From CAYJRR01 sp964372275 [NCBI: uncultured bacterium] (lineage in GTDB: Bacteria; CAYJRR01), in contig CAYJRR010000030.1 of assembly GCA_964372275.1 (NCBI GenBank), forward strand, positions 1 to 38,961: a stretch of DNA of 38,961 nt, given 5' to 3'. The number at the start of each line of letters is the position of its first letter. The first letter of the stretch is position 1. Position numbers and translations under genes: made by a program. Shown in pieces: positions 1 through 7,773 of the stretch. The notes under the pieces are model-generated. The model was given only the letters and a program-made list of their open reading frames with translations. It searched no databases and was not told where the DNA came from.

Positions 1-1278
1 CGCCGCGAGGAGGACGATCGCCGCGGCCGCCGCGAGGAGGCCTCGCGACGTCGCCGGCGAGGCGCGCTCGACGCCGCCGGCCGGATCGCCGCCGCCGGCC
101 GTGTCGGCGCCGGCCGCCGCCAGCACCCGGTCGGCGCCGCGCGCCGCGACGCCGGCGGCGAACAGCGCCGCCAGCAGGAACCACCGGCCCGGGGCTCGCA
201 AGTGCGCGTATCCGGGCACCAGGAAGTAGAAGAGGTAGTGGAGCGGCGCCAGAAGCCCCATCGCCAGGACGAGGCAGAGCAGGGCGTTCGTCAGCAGGAA
301 CCGGCCGCGAGGATCGCGCGATCCCAGGGCCACCAGCGGAAGGGTGAGGATCCCGAGGTACGACCATCGCTCGACGTATCCCGGCCAGCTCCACGGTCCC
401 CCGAGCAGGAGGTCCGGCGCCCAGATCCGCGGCAGGCTGTTGGGCAGGAGCGAATAGGCCCCCGACTCGGCCAACGTGAGCCGCTCACGCGCCCCTCCGC
501 GGATCGCCTCCAGCCATGGGAGCACCGCCGGCGCGGCGATCATCGCGCCGGCGACGAGGGCGAGCGCCAGCCACGGCGCCGCCTCCCCGATCGCGCGCCG
601 CCACGAAAGCCCGTCGCCGCGACGCCGGCGCAGGGCCTCGTCGATCACCACCGCCGTACCGGCCGCGGTGAAGAACCAGACCGACGGCGAGCCGCCGACC
701 AGGAGCGACATCGCCACGAGGGCCCCCAGCCGCCGGCACCACCGCCGTCGTTCGAGATCGGTCGCCGCGGCGGCGAGCTCCGCGCCCGCCGTCATCACCG
801 CCGGGAGCCAGGCGGCGGCGACGACGACGTGTCCGCTCTTTCCCTGCAGCCACAATGCCCCGCCGAAGGCGTAGACCAGCGCGCCGAGCAGCCCGGCGGC
901 GGGGGTGCTTTTCGCGACTCTGCGCGCGAACCACCACGCGGTGAGGGCGGCGATCCCGAGGTGCAGTCCGACCAAAAGCGGCGCCGCCATTTCCGGCGGA
1001 AGCACGTAGGCGCCGAGGTTCAGCGGGTAGCGCGCCATCGTCGGCAACACCTCGGCGGGCGCCCCGCCGAAGAGGGTCGGATTCCACGACGGCGCACCGA
1101 CGAACGGAACGTGCCCCCGGAGACTTCCGAGCGCCGGGATCAACTCGGCGCCGAAGTCGTTCGACGCGAAGGTCCGACCCGAACGCAGCGCCCAGAGAAC
1201 CGGGGCGAGCCCGAGCAGCAGCAGTGCGACGGTGATCGGGAGTCGGAATCGACCCCCGGGGCGAGTCTCCGGGCTCAA
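1..1278 (-). CDS. YfhO-like multi-pass membrane protein, C-terminus cut by window edge
   Basis: The frame is open from a TTG at 1278 to the window edge (426 codons). It encodes a hydrophobic protein with one N-terminal membrane segment, then a soluble loop with GAPSWNPTLFGG and a run of later membrane segments. A 'WNP..FGG.P' loop followed by hydrophobic helices is typical of the YfhO family, GT-C-like membrane proteins linked to glycosylation or cell-surface polymers. No enzymatic activity can be assigned here. The start is uncertain: an in-frame GTG at 1338 would add 20 residues, and neither has a good ribosome binding site; the in-frame stop at 1396-1398 limits extension. It is divergent from tadC and probably unrelated to the pilus. 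The family call rests on motif and hydropathy only. Confidence 0.7.
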   Translation of the reverse strand, partial: MSPETRPGGRFRLPITVALLLLGLAPVLWALRSGRTFASNDFGAELIPALGSLRGHVPFVGAPSWNPTLFGGAPAEVLPTMARYPLNLGAYVLPPEMAAPLLVGLHLGIAALTAWWFARRVAKSTPAAGLLGALVYAFGGALWLQGKSGHVVVAAAWLPAVMTAGAELAAAATDLERRRWCRRLGALVAMSLLVGGSPSVWFFTAAGTAVVIDEALRRRRGDGLSWRRAIGEAAPWLALALVAGAMIAAPAVLPWLEAIRGGARERLTLAESGAYSLLPNSLPRIWAPDLLLGGPWSWPGYVERWSYLGILTLPLVALGSRDPRGRFLLTNALLCLVLAMGLLAPLHYLFYFLVPGYAHLRAPGRWFLLAALFAAGVAARGADRVLAAAGADTAGGGDPAGGVERASPATSRGLLAAAAAIVLLAA

Positions 1279-1473
1279 GGGGGCGAGACTACGACCGACC
1301 GGTGCCGGTGCGGTAGCCGGGGCTCGGGGAACCCCCACCGTGCCCGCCGGGTGGAGCGCTCGTTTGACGGGTCGCCGGACACCGTGAGAAGCTAACTATC
1401 CGCAGGAAGTTCGCGCAATTGGGGGGCCCGAACGGGTCCTCCCGGGACCGACGCGGCATCGGAAAGGCGACTC

Positions 1474-2394
1474 GTGCTTCAACTCCAGGTCGCACTCTTC
1501 TTGCTGTTCGCCTATCTGCTCTTGGCCGTTGGGGTCTTCCTCTTCATTCGCCTGCTCTTCCCCGAGGAGGAGGCGGCCGGAGCGAAGAAGCGTCTCGGCG
1601 TCGGCGGCGTCCGGACCGTTACCCCCTCCCTGGTGATGCGGATCACGCGGCCGCTGGCGGTGATGCTCACGCCGCTCACCCAGAACATCAAGGCGGAGAA
1701 GTACCGGGCGAAGGTGCGGCGCGGCTTCGTCAGCGCCGGGATGACCGACGAGATGACCCCCGACGAGTTCTTCGGGTGGAAGATCGTGATGGGGACCTTC
1801 CTGTTCCTCTTCGTCGCCAACACCGTCGGCGGCATCTGGGACCTTCCCTGGTACGTCCACATCGGCGTCTACCTGGTCGGCTTCTTCTATCCCGACATCT
1901 GGCTCAAGGGGATGATCGGCCGGCGGCAGAAGAAGATCCTCCGCGCGCTCCCCTACGTGATGGACCTGCTCACGCTCTCGGTGGAGGCGGGGCTCGACTT
2001 CGTCTCCGGGATCGCCAAGGTGACGGAGAAGGCCAAACCCGGACCGCTGGTGGAGGAGCTCGCCTTCTACCTGCACGAGACGCAGATCGGCACCACGCGC
2101 TCGCAGGCGCTGCGGAACATGGCCTACCGCATCAACTTGCCGCAGATCAGCTCGTTCGCCGCGCTCCTGGTCCAGGCCGACCAGCTCGGGGCGTCGATCG
2201 GCCCGGTGCTCCGCGCGCAGTCCGACCTGCTGCGCGCCCAGCGCTTCCAGGCGGCGGAGAAGGCGGGTGCCGCCGCGACGCAGAAGCTCCTCTTTCCGCT
2301 CGTGCTCTGCATCATGCCCGCGGTCTTCATCGTGATCTTCGGGCCGATCCTGCTGAACTTCATCTACGGCACCGGCGTCATCGGGGGCGGCTAG
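1474..2394 (+). CDS. tadC: TadC-like inner-membrane platform protein of the Tad pilus
   Basis: 306 residues. An N-terminal membrane helix (about 5-30) is followed by a charged region, two mid-protein helices, a long cytoplasmic helical domain and a C-terminal hydrophobic pair (about 275-300), the layout of type II secretion F-domain proteins. The cytoplasmic segment with 'MDLLTLSVEAGLDF' and the 'LVQADQLGASIGPVL' stretch fits TadC rather than TadB. TadC pairs with TadB to form the platform on which the TadA ATPase drives pilin assembly. The GTG start is preceded by GGAAAGG at 1461-1467. Unusually it lies about 19 kb from tadB (20488). It leads a run with the DUF192 and FHA genes, so it may be co-transcribed with them. 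Confidence 0.9.
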   Translation: MLQLQVALFLLFAYLLLAVGVFLFIRLLFPEEEAAGAKKRLGVGGVRTVTPSLVMRITRPLAVMLTPLTQNIKAEKYRAKVRRGFVSAGMTDEMTPDEFFGWKIVMGTFLFLFVANTVGGIWDLPWYVHIGVYLVGFFYPDIWLKGMIGRRQKKILRALPYVMDLLTLSVEAGLDFVSGIAKVTEKAKPGPLVEELAFYLHETQIGTTRSQALRNMAYRINLPQISSFAALLVQADQLGASIGPVLRAQSDLLRAQRFQAAEKAGAAATQKLLFPLVLCIMPAVFIVIFGPILLNFIYGTGVIGGG

Positions 2395-2404
2395 GAGGAA
2401 TCCC

Positions 2405-2749
2405 GTGACCTTCCGTAACCGGACGCGCGGAATGGTGCTCTCCGATCGGACGCGGGTGGCCGACCGGCTCGTGAGCCGCATGGTCGGCCTGCTGGCCACC
2501 GACCGGCTCGAAGACGGCGAGGGCCTGTGGATCGAGCCGTGCACGTCGATCCACACCTGGTTCATGCGGTTCCCGATCGACGCCCTGTTCCTCGACGACG
2601 GGGGCCGCGTGGTGAAGCTGGTGCGCACGATGAAGCCCTGGAGACTGACCTCGATCGCCCGCCGGGCCCGTGGTGTCCTCGAGCTCCCCGCCGGGACGCT
2701 CGACCGGACCGGGACGTCGGTCGGAGACGAGGTCGAGCGGACGGCATGA
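2405..2749 (+). CDS. DUF192 family protein
   Basis: 114 residues, close to the usual size of the DUF192 core. Typical features are visible: 'SRMVGLL' near residue 20, 'GEGLWIEPC.SIHTWFM.FPID' at about 38-60, then 'FLDDGGRVV' and a late 'VLELPAGT'. The biochemical role of DUF192 is not established. There is no signal peptide, whereas many members are exported, so this one should be cytoplasmic unless the start is wrong. The GTG start has GGAGGA at 2395-2400. The stop overlaps the next start (ATGA at 2746-2749), so it should be translationally coupled to the FHA gene. DUF192 genes occur near Tad pilus genes in other bacteria as I recall, but I infer no mechanism. Confidence 0.88.
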   Translation: MTFRNRTRGMVLSDRTRVADRLVSRMVGLLATDRLEDGEGLWIEPCTSIHTWFMRFPIDALFLDDGGRVVKLVRTMKPWRLTSIARRARGVLELPAGTLDRTGTSVGDEVERTA

Positions 2750-4461
2750 CGGCCAAGCTCGTCATCGTCGAAGGTCCGCAGCGCGGCCGGGAGTTCCCCT
2801 TGCGGGAGGGGGAGAACGTCGTCGGCCGCACGTCGGAGACGCCGATCGAGCTGGCGTCGAACAAGGTTTCGCGACGCCACGCCACGATCCACCTGACGAA
2901 CGGGCGGGTCGAGGTGGAGGACCTGGGCTCGGCGAACGGGACGTTCGTCAACGGCAAACAGGTCACGCGCGCGCCGGTGCCGGCCGGGTCGAAGATCCTG
3001 GTCGGCGACTTCGTCTTGCAAGTGGTCAACGGCGGCGGCGCGGCGCGCCCGGCCGGCGCGCCGGCGCGACCGGTGACCGGGGGAGTTCCGGCGGGTCCCC
3101 GCACCGGGCCGGTCGCCGCCACGCGGCCGGTCCAGGGGAACGCGGTCAAGAAGACCGGCAAGGCGGTGATGGTCGTCAACCCGCAGCAACGGCCGGGCGC
3201 GACGAAGCGGCCGGCACGGGCGGCGGCGCCGGTCAGCGTGCCGAGCGAAGGGGCGAAGAAGGCGGCGGACCGGATCGTCGCCCGCATCGGCGGACTTCCC
3301 TGGCGATCGCAAGTGGTGGTGATCGTCGTCGCGCTCTCGGCCGCGCTGATGCTGGCGGTGACCTACGTCATCAGCAAGGCGAAGAGCGACTACCAGAAGC
3401 TGGCGACCCGGCACGCCGTCACGATCGCCAAACAGATCGCCGCGCAGAACGCCATCTACCTGGCGACCAAGGAGAACCTCCAGCTCAACGTCGACGTGGA
3501 GGAGACCGAGCTGGGGGTGAAGGACGCGCAGATCGTCGGCGCCGACGGTCAGATCAAGTACCCCAAGACCCTCCTCGGGAACCTGCAAGAGGCCCCGATT
3601 GTCCAAGAGGCGTTGGCGTTGAAGGACTTCTCGGTGGTGATGAAGCCGAGCGCGGACAACCCGGAGTGGGTCGACATCGCCGTGCCGGTGTTGTTCTACA
3701 ACGCCAACTCGGCGAAGTTCGACCAGGTGGGGGCGGTACTGATCACCTACGCGCCGGTCGAGGTGACGAAGAGGGCCACCCAGGCGGGTTGGCTCTACGG
3801 CGTGTCGGCCTTCCTGCTGCTCGTCGCCGGCGGCGCCGGAGCCTACTTGCTGATGCGGTCGACCGAATCGGCGGTGCAACGGGTCCAGGAGGACACCGAG
3901 CTTCTCGCCCGCGGCGACCTGCAGCAGATTGCGAGCCCGATCAAGATGCGCGAGATCGAGGCGCTGGTCCATTCGATCAATCGCCTGTTCCAGAAAGCGG
4001 GGGCGATGCGGTCCACGGCCGACCCGGCTTCCGCCGCGCACCCGGTCGCGTCCGCGCCGATGCTGGCGCTTCCGGCGCAGGTCGGACCCGTGGGGAACGC
4101 CGGCTCCGACGCGATCGTGCGCGCGCTGGTCGAGGCGATCGAGGACGCGGCGATCGTCGTCGACGCCGACAGCAAGGTGGTCGAGGTGAACAAGGCCGCC
4201 GAGCGGATGTTCGGCCTCGTTCCCGCAAAGGTGCGGGGGAAGCACCTGCTCGAGGCGATCACCGAGAAGCAGCTGCTGAACGACGTGCTCGATCTCCTGA
4301 ACGAGATCGCCGCGGCGCCGGAAGGGGTGGTCACGCGCGCGCTGGAGGTTCCGGGGCCCGACGGGCCGAAGCCGGGACACGTCTCGGCGGCCGGCGTCCG
4401 GCAGGGTAACGAGCTGGTCGGATCGGCGATCGTCATCTCCGCACGGGGTGACGCTTCGTGA
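2746..4461 (+). CDS. FHA-TM-extracytoplasmic sensor-TM-HAMP-PAS protein without output domain
   Basis: 571 residues from the ATG that overlaps the DUF192 stop. Order: FHA domain (about 1-95) with the GR, SRRH and SANGTFVNG motifs that bind phosphothreonine; a Pro/Ala/Arg-rich linker; TM helix (about 186-208); an extracytoplasmic segment of about 140 residues; TM helix (about 348-370); a HAMP-like region with 'LLARGDL'; and a PAS-like domain (about 455-565) with 'AAIVVDADSKVVEVN.AAERMFG'. There is no histidine kinase, GGDEF or methyl-accepting domain after the PAS. The protein looks like a sensor whose cytoplasmic FHA head recognises a phosphorylated partner, plausibly a target of the kinase at 7774-9684. 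It is followed by an overlapping GTGA start at 4458. Confidence 0.85.
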   Translation: MTAKLVIVEGPQRGREFPLREGENVVGRTSETPIELASNKVSRRHATIHLTNGRVEVEDLGSANGTFVNGKQVTRAPVPAGSKILVGDFVLQVVNGGGAARPAGAPARPVTGGVPAGPRTGPVAATRPVQGNAVKKTGKAVMVVNPQQRPGATKRPARAAAPVSVPSEGAKKAADRIVARIGGLPWRSQVVVIVVALSAALMLAVTYVISKAKSDYQKLATRHAVTIAKQIAAQNAIYLATKENLQLNVDVEETELGVKDAQIVGADGQIKYPKTLLGNLQEAPIVQEALALKDFSVVMKPSADNPEWVDIAVPVLFYNANSAKFDQVGAVLITYAPVEVTKRATQAGWLYGVSAFLLLVAGGAGAYLLMRSTESAVQRVQEDTELLARGDLQQIASPIKMREIEALVHSINRLFQKAGAMRSTADPASAAHPVASAPMLALPAQVGPVGNAGSDAIVRALVEAIEDAAIVVDADSKVVEVNKAAERMFGLVPAKVRGKHLLEAITEKQLLNDVLDLLNEIAAAPEGVVTRALEVPGPDGPKPGHVSAAGVRQGNELVGSAIVISARGDAS

Positions 4462-5525
4462 CGGGGAAGGCACGGTCATCCCTTCGGGGCGCCGGGAAGG
4501 ATCGAATGGGCGGTATGCCGCGCGCCACCGATCCGCGCAAGGCCTCGGCCTCGGCGGGTCCGATGCGGCTCCGCATCCTCGACGGACCGGAAGCGGGGAC
4601 GGAGTACGCCGTCACCGGGGAGCGGGTGAGCCTCGGACGCGGGGACGGGAACGACATCGTGCTGGTCGACGAGAACGCGTCGCGCAACCACGCCGAGCTG
4701 GTGATGGAGCGCGACGGCCGGTACCGCGTGCGCGACCTCGGGAGCCGTCACGGCGTGGTGGTCAACAAGCGCCGGGTGCAGGAGGCGGCGCTCGCGTCCG
4801 GCGATCGCCTGCGCATCGGCAGCACGACGGTCGAGGTCCGGATCGACGGCGCACCTGCGGCGGGCAGTCCCCTGGTACGGTGGCTCGCGGTCGGCGGCGT
4901 GGTGGTGGTGGCCGCCGTCCTCTTCCTGGCGATGCGGGGCGGGAAGGGTCCGGTGGTGGTGGGAAATTCCGGGGCGCGTACGGTCGGCAGCGCCGCTCCG
5001 GCCCCGTCCGTCGCGGCGGCGGCGCCGGTCGTTCCGCGCGATCCCAACAGCATCTCCCTGGGGAGTCTCTTGAGTCCCGCCGCCTCCGCGCCGGCCAAAG
5101 GGGTGGAGGTCGGCCGCAACGCGAACACCCGTCCGGTCGGGGTCCCTCCTCCGACGGCGGCGACGATCAAGTCGAGCCCGGCGGACGTCGCGGCGGCGGC
5201 GGCGCTGATCGCCGAAGCCGACCGGAGCCTGGGAAGCGGACGCCTGTCGGACGCCCGCGAACAGATCGCCCGGGCGATCCGGATCGACCCCTCGTGCGAG
5301 CGTTGCGTCGCCAAGCTCGCCGGCGTCGAGGCGACGATCAAGAAGCAGATCGAGGACGCCTTCGCCGCCGGCAGGAAGTACCTCGACACGGCCCGCTACC
5401 AGGACGCCATCAACCAGTTCCAGAAGGTGAAACTGTTGGATCCCGATCCGGCCTCGATCAATAATGGGAACGCGAGCCGGCTGATCCAGGAGGCGCAGAC
5501 GCTGAAGGCGCAGAGCGGCCGATAG
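4458..5525 (+). CDS. FHA-TM-TPR protein
   Basis: 355 residues. The GTG overlaps the previous stop (GTGA), but the FHA fold begins only near Met36 (ATG 4563), so a later start at 4506, 4515 or 4563 is possible. FHA domain at about 36-125 with 'SLGRGDGND' and 'ASRNHAEL'; TM helix at about 139-160; a low-complexity Ala/Pro/Val segment; then a TPR-like helical region (about 245-345) with 'ALIAEADRSLGSGRLSDAREQI' and 'YQDAINQFQKVKLLDP'. The FHA part should be cytoplasmic and the TPR part extracytoplasmic. TadD-type TPR proteins assist Tad secretin assembly, and no separate tadD is visible in the window, so this protein or the next may fill that role (inference). Confidence 0.85.
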   Translation: MTGKARSSLRGAGKDRMGGMPRATDPRKASASAGPMRLRILDGPEAGTEYAVTGERVSLGRGDGNDIVLVDENASRNHAELVMERDGRYRVRDLGSRHGVVVNKRRVQEAALASGDRLRIGSTTVEVRIDGAPAAGSPLVRWLAVGGVVVVAAVLFLAMRGGKGPVVVGNSGARTVGSAAPAPSVAAAAPVVPRDPNSISLGSLLSPAASAPAKGVEVGRNANTRPVGVPPPTAATIKSSPADVAAAAALIAEADRSLGSGRLSDAREQIARAIRIDPSCERCVAKLAGVEATIKKQIEDAFAAGRKYLDTARYQDAINQFQKVKLLDPDPASINNGNASRLIQEAQTLKAQSGR

Positions 5526-5541
5526 GAAAGAGCCCTCCGGC

Positions 5542-7752
5542 ATGATCGAGTTGATCGTCAAGAAAGATGATCGCGAGATCAATCGCTACTTCCTTCCGCA
5601 GGGAATCACCACCCTCGGACGAGCGGAGGACAACGGAATCATCCTCGACGATTCCTGCGTCTCGCGCCGGCACGCCCAGATCAAGGTCGACGGCGCCAAG
5701 GTCCTGATCGAGGACATGAACTCCGGCAACGGCGTCTACCGGGGGGACGCCCGCATCGAGCAGCACGAGCTCGCCGACGGTGACGAGATCGTGATCGAGC
5801 CGTTCACGCTGCTCGTTCGCATGGACGCCGAGAAGGGGAGGGTCGCCGATTCGACGCGGCCCGTTCCGAGCGCCAATCGGCCGAGAAGCGAGCGCCTCGA
5901 TCCGCCGCCGCGCACCGCCCGGGAGCCGGGCGGGTCGGCCGCCGGCGGACCCCGCCTCGAGGTGCTTCGCGGGGCCGGGGGTCCGTACCTCCTGTCCGGC
6001 GACAGCATCGTTCTCGGTCGCTCGGACGAGGCGAAGATCACGCTCAAGGATCCGTCCTCCTCCCGCAAACACGCGATGATCGAGCGTTCGAACCGGGGCT
6101 GGACGGTCCGCGATCTGGGCAGCGCGAACGGGACCTACCTGAACGGTTCGGCGATCGGCGAGTCGCCGCTCGCCAACGGGGACGTCATCCTCATCGGGAA
6201 CACCGAGCTCCGCTTCATCGATCCGGAGGCGGTCGCCGACGACGATCCGGCGCCGCTTCCGTCCACCCGATCCGTCGCTGTCGACCGCGGGCGCGCCGCG
6301 GTCCTGAAGGACGAACCGGTCTGGGCGGACAGCGTCCGGGAGGCGGAGGCGGACGGTCTCACCGGGGCGGTCCACACCTCGGAGTTGTTCGAAGCGGGGG
6401 GCACCGCGGCCGGCGGCGATACGGAGCTGGGGGCGGCGGGGGCCGACGACGCGGGTGGGGTGGAGGACGAGGGCTATGCGGCGGACGGCGATCGCTCCAC
6501 CGCCGACTTCGGCTCGATCGACGCCACGGGGGCGGGCGACGCGTACGGGATGGAGCTGGAAGGGGTGGCGTTCCCCGGCGACGAGGTGCCGGAGTCGATC
6601 GTCGGGCGCTACATCTACTCGCTCAAGACCAATCGCCGTACCCAGTTGATCACCGGGTTGCTCGGATTCACCTTCGTGATGATCCTGATCGCGGGCAGCC
6701 GGGGGGGCGGTGGCGCGGGGGGAGCGGCCGTCGGGCCGCAAGTGCTCGACAAGCAGCAGAAGCTCACGCTGACCACCATGGAGGCCGCCCTGCGTCAGGC
6801 GCTGGGGGCGATCGATCCGTCCAAGCCGACGAAGGACTACGCGACGGCGTTCGAGTACTTCGGCCGGGTGCGGACGTTCGGCAGCACCGAGGAGATGAAA
6901 GAGGTCCGCGATGCGCAGGAGCTGGTGCGCACCGCGAACGAGAACATCTACACCCTGCACGAGGCGTTGCTCCTGGCCCGCCTGCGCGACGTCACGATGC
7001 GGGGCGCGGAACGGGATCGCGCCACGCAGGAGCGCTTCGATCGCTCGATGCGGGACGGGAAGGCCAACCTCGATGCGGCTCGCCGGCGGCGTTCGGTGGC
7101 CAGCTACGACGCGGCGCTACGCGCGTTCAACGACGTCCTCCAGATCGACCCCGAGAACGCCGAGATCAAGCAGCTGGTGGTCGCCGCCCGCTCCGAGCGC
7201 GGGAAGATCGCCGGTGAGATGTCGAAGGTCGCGAAGGCGGCGCTCGAGCGGAAGCAGAGGGCCACCTTCGACCAGGCGCAAGGCGCGATGGGCAAGCGAA
7301 CGGCGCGCGGCTACCTGGAAGCGATCCGTCTCTTCGAGCGGATGCTGCAGCAGGATCCGGGATACATGAGCGATCTGACCGGCCGGGCGTCGGCGGAGAT
7401 CGCCGCGGCGAAGAAGAAGCTGCGCGACTCGGCACGGCCGATCAAGGACAACGCGAAATCGGCGATCGCCCGGCAGGACTGGCTGACGGCGCGGGCCAAG
7501 CTGCGGCAGGCGCAGGCGACCGATCCGTACGACCTCTCCATTCCGGCGCAGTTGGAGGAGGTCCAGCAGGAGTGTCTCAAGAACGCGCGGCAACAGATCT
7601 CCGAGGCGAAGGCCTACAAGAACGTCGGGAACCCGGTCGAGGCGCGCAAATCGCTGGAGTTGGGCCTCCGCTACGCCGACGAAGAGAAGTACAAGGAGAA
7701 CCAGCAGATCCGCGAGCTCCTCAAGACGATCAGCCGCGAGAACGAGCGGTAG
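5542..7752 (+). CDS. Double-FHA membrane protein with C-terminal TPR-like region
   Basis: 736 residues. Two FHA domains lie in tandem: about 1-95 ('TLGRAEDNG', 'VSRRHAQI', 'NSGNGVY') and about 133-225 ('VLGRSDEAK', 'SSRKHAMI', 'SANGTYLNG'). Both keep the Arg, Ser and Asn of a phosphothreonine site. An acidic, Gly/Ala-rich linker leads to one TM helix (about 368-388), then about 350 residues of charged helices with TPR-like repeats ('SVASYDAALRAFNDVLQIDPENAEI', 'GYLEAIRLFERMLQQDPGY'). It probably lies in the inner membrane with FHA heads inside and TPR outside. It ends 21 bases from the convergent kinase gene. Together the three FHA genes give four phospho-reader domains beside one kinase. Confidence 0.88.
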   Translation: MIELIVKKDDREINRYFLPQGITTLGRAEDNGIILDDSCVSRRHAQIKVDGAKVLIEDMNSGNGVYRGDARIEQHELADGDEIVIEPFTLLVRMDAEKGRVADSTRPVPSANRPRSERLDPPPRTAREPGGSAAGGPRLEVLRGAGGPYLLSGDSIVLGRSDEAKITLKDPSSSRKHAMIERSNRGWTVRDLGSANGTYLNGSAIGESPLANGDVILIGNTELRFIDPEAVADDDPAPLPSTRSVAVDRGRAAVLKDEPVWADSVREAEADGLTGAVHTSELFEAGGTAAGGDTELGAAGADDAGGVEDEGYAADGDRSTADFGSIDATGAGDAYGMELEGVAFPGDEVPESIVGRYIYSLKTNRRTQLITGLLGFTFVMILIAGSRGGGGAGGAAVGPQVLDKQQKLTLTTMEAALRQALGAIDPSKPTKDYATAFEYFGRVRTFGSTEEMKEVRDAQELVRTANENIYTLHEALLLARLRDVTMRGAERDRATQERFDRSMRDGKANLDAARRRRSVASYDAALRAFNDVLQIDPENAEIKQLVVAARSERGKIAGEMSKVAKAALERKQRATFDQAQGAMGKRTARGYLEAIRLFERMLQQDPGYMSDLTGRASAEIAAAKKKLRDSARPIKDNAKSAIARQDWLTARAKLRQAQATDPYDLSIPAQLEEVQQECLKNARQQISEAKAYKNVGNPVEARKSLELGLRYADEEKYKENQQIRELLKTISRENER

Positions 7753-7773
7753 CCGTCGCGACGCGGCCCGCGG

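Noticed and set aside
1396-4479. A 1027-codon open frame on the minus strand opposite tadC, DUF192 and the first FHA gene
   Set aside because: The plus strand carries recognisable domains through this region, while the antisense translation is Arg/Asp/Gly-rich with no motif. Long antisense frames are expected at this GC content.
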